NCBI GenBank assembly: GCA_021106655.1
Contig: JAIOTT010000006.1
Coordinates: forward strand, 1 to 17,052
DNA: 17,052 nucleotides
Direction of reading: 5' to 3'
Source of the DNA: Bacteroidales bacterium
GTDB taxonomy: Bacteria; Bacteroidota; Bacteroidia; Bacteroidales; SMBSF77
The notes beneath the pieces were generated by a model. The model searched no databases. It had not been told where the DNA came from and saw only the letters and a program-made list of their open reading frames with translations. Position 1 is the stretch's first letter; every line of letters starts with the position of its first letter. The position numbers and the translations under genes were made by a program. This document shows positions 6,956-13,237 of the stretch, piece by piece.

Positions 6956-9127
6956 ATGAAACACGCAGTTTTATTTCTTAGCATATTTTGCATATTAACA
7001 AACTCTTTTGCACAAGATCTTTTTCATGATCTTAATGTTGAAATTGACGTAAAGGAGGGATCAATAAGCGTTATTGATGTCATTCATTTTAAAGAGGATA
7101 AAGAAAATAAAGATTTATATTTCTACTTAAACAGGAATTTAAATGTAAAATGCCTGGATGAGAATTATTCTCTAGTCAATGTAGAAATTAAAAATGATGA
7201 TATTGGTTCTGATCCTGACAATATTGCTGTAAATAAGTATAAGATAGAATCCTTGACAAAAAACAGTTTCCCAAAAGTTCTCCCCCTGTCGTATGATGGA
7301 ATCATTAAGGATGAAATTAAATCCGGTGCTGCAGAATATGCGAGGGGTTTCAGTGAAACGAAAGGAATTATATCCGAAAATGGGGTATATCTTGCCGGAT
7401 CATCATTTTGGGTGCCATATTTTCCGGGGAAAGGCCTGATGACTTTTAATATGAATGTCAAAATTGACAGCACATGGGGAATAGTGTCGCAGGGCGAAAG
7501 AACGGTTAACGATATTGTTAAGGATAAAAAATTTATCAAGTATGAGTCACCTGAGCCTATGGATGATATTTATCTTATTGCAGCACAATGGACAGAGTAT
7601 CATGTTAATGCAGGAAACGTGCTTGTACAGGCATTTTTGAGAACACCTGATGAAAAACTTGCAGCCAGATACTTGAATGTTACGAGCAGTTACATAAAAC
7701 TTTACGAAGAGCTGATTGGGAAATATCCGTACAAAAAATTTGCTCTTGTTGAGAACTTCTGGGAAACAGGATATGGAATGCCATCATTCACTCTATTGGG
7801 CGAGAAAGTAATTCGTTTTCCGTGGATACTTCATTCTTCCTATCCTCATGAATTACTTCATAATTATTGGGGAAACAGTGTTTATGTAGATTATGAAAAA
7901 GGAAACTGGTGCGAAGGAATAACTGTATATATGGCTGACCATTTAATTAAAGAGCAAAGCGGACAGGGAGCTGAGTATCGTCGTAATACACTTCAAAAGT
8001 ATACCGACTTTGTTAATCCGGATAATGATTTCCCACTTACAGAATTTCGATCAAGAAATAATTCAGCTGAAGAAGCAATAGGCTATGGCAAGTCAATGAT
8101 GCTTAATGAAATGCTGCGCTTTGATCTGGGTGATGAAATATTTCTTAAAGCATATGCGAAATTTTATTCTGATAATAAATTCAAAAAAGCTTCCTTTGAT
8201 GATATTAGAAAAAGCTTTGAAGAAGTAAGTGATAAAGACCTGAAAGCATTTTTTGACCAATGGTTAAACAAGACAGGAGCGCCTAAGCTGGAGGTCTCAA
8301 ATGTGAAAATGGATAAGGTAAATGATAAATATGAATTGAAATTTGTATTATCACAGGTACAGGATGAAGATGCTTTTGATATTAATGTTCCTGTTGCAAT
8401 TTATCTCAAAGAATCAAACGAAGTTATCATTAATAAAGTTAATCTCCATGAAAAGACAAAAGATTACTCTTTCATATTTGATAATGAACCTCTGAAAATT
8501 GAAGTTGACCCACAGTATAATGTTTTCAGAAGACTCGATAAAAGAGAAGTTCCTAATACTCTCTCTCAAATTATGGGGGATAAGAGTGGAGTAATTGTAT
8601 TACCTAAACAAAGCAGCATGTTTAGTTCATACATGGAAGTTGCAAAAGCATGGAAACAAATACAGGAAGCTCAGGATAAAAGCCTTGAAATAGTAATTGA
8701 TGCTGAAATAGAATCCTTACCAACAAATAGAGCTATTTGGATATTCGGTTTTGAAAACAAATTTGCAGATAAAGTTCAAATACCTACGGTTTATTATAGC
8801 TACCTGAAGGACAGTGATCAACATCTATTCTCAGATGTAAAAGAAAACGGATCACTGGTATATGCTTTACCAAACCCTGAAAATGGAGGTAATACAATAG
8901 GTTTTCTTGGCACAAATATGGATATGGCACTAAGCGGTTTGGCAAGGAAACTGCCTCATTATGGCAAATACAGTTATCTTGGGTTTGAAGGAGATGAGCC
9001 AACAAATGTCTTAAAAGGCATATTCCCTGTAATAAATTCTCCTTTAAATATCATTATCACAGATCGGGATAATGATATACAGGCAAAATTGATTGCCAGA
9101 AAAGCGCTGTCTGATAATTCCAAATAA
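6956..9127 (+). CDS. Exported M1-like zinc metallopeptidase with altered GxMEN site
   Basis: This is a 723-residue protein with a clean signal peptide (MKHAVLFLSIFCILTNSFAQ). The zinc site is HELLH at residues 298-302 (His298, Glu299, His302), with the third ligand Glu320 in NWCEGITVY. The flanking NYWGN, GYGKSMMLNEML and FFDQWLNKTGAPKLEV match gluzincins of family M1. Two departures stand out. There are 17 rather than the usual 18 residues between the second His and the Glu. The exopeptidase motif GxMEN is replaced by GYGMPS (from residue 272), so the Glu that binds the substrate's free amino end is absent. After the M1 core come a beta-rich section (about 430-540) and an alpha/beta region (546-723) that I do not recognise. 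It is probably a periplasmic or secreted peptidase, and may not be an aminopeptidase. It is monocistronic by spacing. Confidence 0.85.
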   Translation: MKHAVLFLSIFCILTNSFAQDLFHDLNVEIDVKEGSISVIDVIHFKEDKENKDLYFYLNRNLNVKCLDENYSLVNVEIKNDDIGSDPDNIAVNKYKIESLTKNSFPKVLPLSYDGIIKDEIKSGAAEYARGFSETKGIISENGVYLAGSSFWVPYFPGKGLMTFNMNVKIDSTWGIVSQGERTVNDIVKDKKFIKYESPEPMDDIYLIAAQWTEYHVNAGNVLVQAFLRTPDEKLAARYLNVTSSYIKLYEELIGKYPYKKFALVENFWETGYGMPSFTLLGEKVIRFPWILHSSYPHELLHNYWGNSVYVDYEKGNWCEGITVYMADHLIKEQSGQGAEYRRNTLQKYTDFVNPDNDFPLTEFRSRNNSAEEAIGYGKSMMLNEMLRFDLGDEIFLKAYAKFYSDNKFKKASFDDIRKSFEEVSDKDLKAFFDQWLNKTGAPKLEVSNVKMDKVNDKYELKFVLSQVQDEDAFDINVPVAIYLKESNEVIINKVNLHEKTKDYSFIFDNEPLKIEVDPQYNVFRRLDKREVPNTLSQIMGDKSGVIVLPKQSSMFSSYMEVAKAWKQIQEAQDKSLEIVIDAEIESLPTNRAIWIFGFENKFADKVQIPTVYYSYLKDSDQHLFSDVKENGSLVYALPNPENGGNTIGFLGTNMDMALSGLARKLPHYGKYSYLGFEGDEPTNVLKGIFPVINSPLNIIITDRDNDIQAKLIARKALSDNSK

Positions 9128-9191
9128 CATTATAACAAATATCATATTTATTTGATAGGGACGCCATCCCCCGGAAACAAAAAATAATTGG

Positions 9192-9199
9192 AAACGTTT
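9192..9199. promoter_or_regulatory. Perfect 8-base palindrome AAACGTTT upstream of the efflux promoter
   Basis: AAACGTTT ends 9 bases before the -33 element of the efflux-operon promoter, so it is placed where an operator could sit. It is shorter than usual TetR operators and could be chance in AT-rich DNA. Confidence 0.2.
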
Positions 9200-9208
9200 T
9201 GCATTTAA

Positions 9209-9239
9209 TTTGTTTCTTTCGTTTTCTTGTTTATCTTTG
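9209..9239 (+). promoter_or_regulatory. Perfect-consensus Bacteroidota promoter of the TetR-efflux operon
   Basis: TTTG (9209-9212), a spacer of exactly 19 bases, then TATCTTTG (9232-9239) reproduce the Bacteroidota primary sigma consensus TTTG-N19-TAnnTTTG. Transcription should start near 9245. That leaves a leader of about 125 bases before the first TetR gene, containing the repeated word CCTTTGCG-CCTTTGCG (9287-9304). Confidence 0.8.
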
Positions 9240-9286
9240 CACCCGAAACTGTTATATTTATTAATTGAGCTTGTCTATAAATTTAA

Positions 9287-9310
9287 CCTTTGCGCCTTTG
9301 CGTGATTAAA
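9287..9310. repeat. CCTTTGCGCCTTTGCGTGATTAAA intergenic word
   Basis: The direct repeat CCTTTGCG/CCTTTGCG followed by TGATTAAA lies in the leader of the efflux operon. It parallels CCTTTGTGTATCCTTTGTGGTTAA at 4607-4630, so the same word family occurs in two unrelated gaps of this window. Confidence 0.5.
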
Positions 9311-9371
9311 TTTTGGGGGTTAGATATAAAATCCATAACCTTATAAACGAACTCTAACAAATAGAAATACG

Positions 9372-9992
9372 ATGGACGAAAATCTTAAAATGATACTGGA
9401 AAAAACCAGGGAGCTAACATTTAAATATGGTATTAAAGGTGTAACATTTGATAAGATTTGTGAAGATCTTAATATTAAAAAAGCACAGTTTTTTACATAT
9501 ATTAAAGATGAAAAAGACCTGGTTGAAAAAGTTCTTGACCTTGAAAGAGAAGGATTTAAAGAAATTTTTATCAATTATGACTTTGAGGGAAAGAATGCAA
9601 TTGATATACTTTTAACTGTTAGCAAGGAAGTTGGCGAGAAATTCCGCTATATCACACCTGCAAATACTTTTGAATTGAAAAAATATTATCCTGAAATATA
9701 TCAAAAGCATTTTGAGGAAAGGATAGAATTTATTTTTGGAAAGATACAGATCAACATACAAAAGGGAATTAATCAAAGAATGTACAGAGAAGATTTGAGC
9801 ATAGAACTTATAGCACGTTTGTATATCAGCAGATTGATAGATGTTCATAACACAGATATTTTCCCTTCTGATAAATATTCTTTTGAAGTGATTTTTGAAG
9901 TAATGTTTGAGAATTTTGTCAGGAGTATAGCTAAACCTGAAGGGATAAAATATTTTGAAAAAAGAAAAAAACTAAAAAAATATAATGTCTAA
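9372..9992 (+). CDS. TetR-family transcriptional regulator, first of a tandem pair
   Basis: This is a 206-residue protein of standard TetR length. The N-terminal DNA-binding domain covers about residues 5-50, with the HTH at about 25-46. The usual turn glycine is Asn34 and the usual 'T-L-Y' of the recognition helix reads Gln39-Phe40-Phe41, so DNA binding may differ from typical TetRs or be weakened. The rest is an all-helical ligand/dimer domain. It aligns almost without gaps to the next gene: NAID-x-LL, KYYP-(E/D)-x-Y, YR(E/D)DL, FEVMFEN and YFEK near the end are shared. It is the first gene after a perfect promoter and 17 bases upstream of the second regulator, so it probably controls the efflux operon. 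The ligand cannot be read from the sequence. Confidence 0.88.
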   Translation: MDENLKMILEKTRELTFKYGIKGVTFDKICEDLNIKKAQFFTYIKDEKDLVEKVLDLEREGFKEIFINYDFEGKNAIDILLTVSKEVGEKFRYITPANTFELKKYYPEIYQKHFEERIEFIFGKIQINIQKGINQRMYREDLSIELIARLYISRLIDVHNTDIFPSDKYSFEVIFEVMFENFVRSIAKPEGIKYFEKRKKLKKYNV

Positions 9993-9996
9993 ATAC

Positions 9997-10002
9997 AGGA
10001 GG
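9997..10002 (+). promoter_or_regulatory. Strong Shine-Dalgarno AGGAGG before the second TetR gene
   Basis: AGGAGG lies 7 bases ahead of the ATG at 10010. It is the only strong ribosome-binding site among the visible gene starts in this window, whose other genes have AT-rich leaders. It fixes the start of the second regulator. Confidence 0.75.
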
Positions 10003-10009
10003 AACTTTT

Positions 10010-10627
10010 ATGGATGAGAAATTTGAAAATATCCTTGGAAGAACAGAAGAGATATTTCTGAAATATGGAATACGAAGTGTTTCTATGGATGATATCTGCC
10101 GTGAATTAGGAGTTTCCAAGAAAACTCTTTATCAATATGTTCCCAATAAAAAAGAGTTGATTAAAGTTGTTTTGGATTTTTCAATTCAGGAAAAATTGGT
10201 AAAAATATTTAAGCTTGAAAGTAAAGAAACGAATGCAATTGATTTTCTTCTTGAAACCAGTAAAATGATCAATAAACAACATAAGGAGTTCAATCCTTCT
10301 GCAATTTTTGATCTTGAAAAATATTATCCGGACTTATATAGGGATTTTCTTCAGAAGAGAAGGGTGATTATATTAAAATGGGTTAAAAATAATATTCATG
10401 CAGGTAAAAAAGAAGGTTTGTACAGGGACGATCTTGATATTGACCTTGTAGCTTTATTGTATGTCCAAAAATTAGAAGACCTTACAATATCAGAATCTTT
10501 ATCGATGAAAAAAATTTCATTCTCTAAAATTTTCGAAGTCATGTTTGAAAATCATATCAGGGGTATTTCCAATAAGAAAGGTGTAGAGTATTTTGAAAAG
10601 AAGAAAACGAAAATATATGAAAAATAA
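10010..10627 (+). CDS. TetR-family transcriptional regulator, second of a tandem pair
   Basis: This 205-residue protein has a textbook TetR N terminus. The HTH at about residues 25-46 reads ICRELGVSKKTLYQYV, with Gly34 at the turn, Tyr41 in the recognition helix and a following N-K-K-E-L. The C-terminal domain shares landmarks with the preceding regulator (NAIDFLLETSK, KYYPDLY, KIFEVMFEN, GVEYFEKKK), so the two are paralogues from a tandem duplication. It begins behind a strong AGGAGG site, and its end overlaps the likely start of the TolC-like gene by 11 bases. It very likely regulates the operon it sits in, as single TetR genes do at many Bacteroidota RND loci. Whether it acts alone or as a heterodimer with its neighbour is open. 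Confidence 0.92.
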   Translation: MDEKFENILGRTEEIFLKYGIRSVSMDDICRELGVSKKTLYQYVPNKKELIKVVLDFSIQEKLVKIFKLESKETNAIDFLLETSKMINKQHKEFNPSAIFDLEKYYPDLYRDFLQKRRVIILKWVKNNIHAGKKEGLYRDDLDIDLVALLYVQKLEDLTISESLSMKKISFSKIFEVMFENHIRGISNKKGVEYFEKKKTKIYEK

Positions 10628-11963
10628 TATCAAGATATATATTAGTGTGATATTCCTGATTATAGGGATGAATACACTTCATGCCCAGAAAATAAGTATG
10701 TTTTCACTTGTTGAAGCTCAGGAGTATGCAATACAAAAAAGTTATTCTTTGCAAAATGCAAGAACAGATATTGAAATTGCAAGAAAAAAAGTATCTGAAA
10801 TAACTTCTTTGGGCTTACCCCAGATCAATGCAAGCCTGTCGTATAATAATTTTATCGATATCCCGACCAGTTTAATTCCCGGTGAATTTTTCGGAGAGGA
10901 ACCCGGAACATTTATTGAAGTACAATTTGGGACGAAGCATAATGCTAAGTTTGAAGCTTCTGCATCACAACTGATCTTTGATGGGTCATACATCGTTGGC
11001 TTGAAAGCTTCAAGAGCTTACTTGAGTCTCTCTGAAACCCAACTTTTAAAAAGCGAGATAGAAATAAAAGAAAGTATCGCCCAGGCCTATTCTATGGTGC
11101 TGATTGCTGAGGAAAGCAAAATAATTATCGACAGCACTTTAATTACTCTTAAGCAAAGTCTTTATGAAACGAGGGAAATTTATAAGAGCGGTTTTATTGA
11201 GGATATAGATGTCGACCAGTTAGAACTTCTTCTTGCGGAATTAGAAACCACACAGATTAAAGTTGCAAGGTCCTTAGAGCTTGCATATAATTTTCTGAAA
11301 TTTCAAATGGGAATGGAAATAAAGAATGTTATAATACTGACTGATGACCTGAATGATCTGTTAAGTATGGTGGATCCTGATAAGCTTTTAAATACTGCTT
11401 TTGATTATAATAGCAATGTTGATTACAGGATGTTAAAAAATCAGGAAAGATTAGCATATCTCCAACTTAAGCTCGAGAAAGCCGCATACCTTCCAAATAT
11501 TGTTAGCTTTCTTACATTCCAGGAAAATGCACAACGAATGGATTTCAATTTTACTGATGGCAATGAACCCTGGTTTAAAACAAGCTTTTTTGGACTACAA
11601 ATGAATATCCCGGTTTTTAGTAGTGGTAGCAGATCGTCCAAAGTAAAACAGGCTCAGCTGAAAATTGATAAACTTAAAGTAGCTGACCAGCAACTCAGGG
11701 AAGGATTGGAACTCGAGCTAACCACTGCAAGGGTCGATTTCTATAATGCATTTCTTATACATGAGAATAAAGTTAAAAGCCTGAGTATAGCAAAAAAGAT
11801 ATATCAAAAAACAACTGAAAAATATAAGGAAGGAATATCCTCAAGCCTTGACCTCTCACAATCCTATAATCAGTTTTTAGATTCTGAGGCTAAGTATATT
11901 GAATCAATAAAAGAATTGTTGGGCGCAAAAATCAAATTGAATAAAATTTTAAGCAAAATATAA
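10617..11963 (+). CDS. TolC-like outer-membrane efflux channel (OEP family)
   Basis: The start at 10617 gives a 448-residue protein opening with the signal peptide MKNNIKIYISVIFLIIGMNTLHAQ. The upstream in-frame ATG at 10593 only adds a basic octapeptide that would spoil it. The mature part begins FSLVEAQEYAIQKSYSLQNA, the usual entry of an OEP/TolC protomer. It shows two halves of long helices with intervening beta-strand segments, including LPQINASLSYNNF early and LPNIVSFLTFQ and GLQMNIPVFSSG in the second half. Length and layout fit the family. Three such subunits form the outer-membrane exit duct of a tripartite pump. The gene overlaps the second TetR gene and is followed 14 bases later by the adaptor, so it is firmly in the operon. 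Confidence 0.93.
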   Translation: MKNNIKIYISVIFLIIGMNTLHAQKISMFSLVEAQEYAIQKSYSLQNARTDIEIARKKVSEITSLGLPQINASLSYNNFIDIPTSLIPGEFFGEEPGTFIEVQFGTKHNAKFEASASQLIFDGSYIVGLKASRAYLSLSETQLLKSEIEIKESIAQAYSMVLIAEESKIIIDSTLITLKQSLYETREIYKSGFIEDIDVDQLELLLAELETTQIKVARSLELAYNFLKFQMGMEIKNVIILTDDLNDLLSMVDPDKLLNTAFDYNSNVDYRMLKNQERLAYLQLKLEKAAYLPNIVSFLTFQENAQRMDFNFTDGNEPWFKTSFFGLQMNIPVFSSGSRSSKVKQAQLKIDKLKVADQQLREGLELELTTARVDFYNAFLIHENKVKSLSIAKKIYQKTTEKYKEGISSSLDLSQSYNQFLDSEAKYIESIKELLGAKIKLNKILSKI

Positions 11964-11977
11964 ATCTGAATTATAAT

Positions 11978-13102
11978 ATGAAAAAAGTTAAACTGCTTGC
12001 AGTATTGTCTCTTGTCATTTTTATTTCCTGTACAGAAACATCTAAAGAAACACGTTTGCAGGAGCTTGTAGATCAAAGAAAAGAAATTGATACTGAAATA
12101 GAGGCTTTAAAAAAAGAAATTGCACTGCAAGGTAAAACTACCGTGAGTTCTGAATTATCTACACCAGTCAAAATAGATACAATAAAGCCAGTAAGCTTTA
12201 AGCATTATATAGAAGTACAGGGAAATGTTGAAACTGATAACAATATTCTTATACCAGCTGAAAAGCCTGGCCTTGTAAAACATATATTTGTTAATAAAGG
12301 TGATCATGTTAAAAAAGGGAAGTTACTTGCAGAGATTGATGATATTATTACTAAAAGTACAATCCAGGAAGTTGAAAACGGCCTTGAACTGGCGAATATA
12401 GTTTATGAGAGACAGAAGCGGCTTTGGGATAAACAGATCGGTAGTGAAATTCAATATTTGCAGGCTAAAAATAACAAAGAAACCCTGGAAAAGAAATTGA
12501 AAACTCTTAATGAGAGCTATAGAAAAAGAAAGATCGTATCACCTATAGATGGAGTTATTGATGAAATTTTGATAAAGGAAGGTGAGATGGCCATGGCTGG
12601 AATTGGTGCAATAAGAGTTGTTCAGCTTACTTCCCTGAAAATTACTGCCAATCTTTCTGAAAGATATATTACTTCTGTTAAAAAGGGTGATACCGTCAAT
12701 ATTACTTTCCCCGGTGGTGGCATTTGTTGTGTTAAAACTATTGATGCTGTTTCCCAGATTATAAATCCTGAAAGCAGGACATTTCAAATTGAGCTGGATC
12801 TATCGCATGAGCAAAATAGTTTAAAACCTAATATGTTGGCAGTTTTAGATATTTATGATTACACTACTTTAAACGCAAAGGTTGTTCCAATAAATGTCAT
12901 TCAACAAAAAGGCAAGGAAAAATTCCTTTTCCTGGCTGTTAATGATGGTGATAAATGGAGAGCAAAGAAGCATACAATAAAAACAGGTTTATATCAGGAT
13001 GACCTTATCGAAGTTGTTGATGGATTAAACTTTGGTGACAGAGTTATTACTGTTGGCTTTCATAGCCTTGCTGATGGAGATATTGTAAGAATTCAGGAGT
13101 AA
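11978..13102 (+). CDS. RND efflux periplasmic adaptor (membrane fusion) lipoprotein
   Basis: This is a 374-residue protein with a lipoprotein signal, IFISC, and the lipidated Cys at residue 18. A short coiled coil (about 24-48, EIDTEIEALKKEI) follows. Next comes the split lipoyl domain, with its first half at about 85-115 (PAEKPGLVKHIFVNKGDHVKKGKLLAEID), a short helical hairpin (about 116-175) and the second half beginning KIVSPIDGVIDEILIKEGE. Beta-barrel and membrane-proximal domains complete the protein. Its role is to bridge the inner-membrane pump and the TolC-like channel. The early coiled coil between the lipid anchor and the lipoyl domain resembles other Bacteroidota adaptors. Two adjacent cysteines (Cys250-Cys251) in the beta-barrel region are unusual for a periplasmic domain. 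It is 14 bases after the channel gene and 135 bases before the pump gene. Confidence 0.93.
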   Translation: MKKVKLLAVLSLVIFISCTETSKETRLQELVDQRKEIDTEIEALKKEIALQGKTTVSSELSTPVKIDTIKPVSFKHYIEVQGNVETDNNILIPAEKPGLVKHIFVNKGDHVKKGKLLAEIDDIITKSTIQEVENGLELANIVYERQKRLWDKQIGSEIQYLQAKNNKETLEKKLKTLNESYRKRKIVSPIDGVIDEILIKEGEMAMAGIGAIRVVQLTSLKITANLSERYITSVKKGDTVNITFPGGGICCVKTIDAVSQIINPESRTFQIELDLSHEQNSLKPNMLAVLDIYDYTTLNAKVVPINVIQQKGKEKFLFLAVNDGDKWRAKKHTIKTGLYQDDLIEVVDGLNFGDRVITVGFHSLADGDIVRIQE

Positions 13103-13129
13103 AGAGATATATGAGTATTCACAGAACAC

Positions 13130-13204
13130 TGAAATTAGAAACTTGAAATTCAAAAAAATATACTTTACTAACCTAATTTCTAATTTCCAATTTCCAATTT
13201 CAAA
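13130..13204. repeat. Imperfect inverted repeat of GAAATTAGAAA words between adaptor and pump genes
   Basis: The left arm TGAAATTAGAAACTTGAAATTC (13130-13151) faces the right arm CCTAATTTCTAATTTCCAATTTCCAATTTC (13172-13201). The right arm's reverse complement is a run of GAAATT-(A/G)-GAAATT words. The arms can pair around a loop of about 20 bases and lie inside an operon gap of 135 bases. It could be a mobile palindromic repeat, or could tune expression or stability between the adaptor and pump messages. Confidence 0.65.
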
Positions 13205-13237
13205 TCAAAAACGGTTACAGTTTATTAAAGCACAAAT

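Noticed and set aside
7165..7539. Minus-strand open frame (124 codons) under the M1-like peptidase gene
   Set aside because: It lies wholly inside a well-supported gene and shows no recognisable protein features.
9136..9170. Terminator after the M1-like peptidase gene (CAAATA/TATTTG stem and GGGA/TCCC stem)
   Set aside because: The stems are only 4-6 base pairs, one is purely AT-rich, and no T-run follows, so a terminator call is not supported.
10593..10616. Upstream in-frame ATG for the TolC-like protein
   Set aside because: It adds only a basic octapeptide (MKRRKRKY) before a normal signal peptide. The start at 10617 is the better fit.
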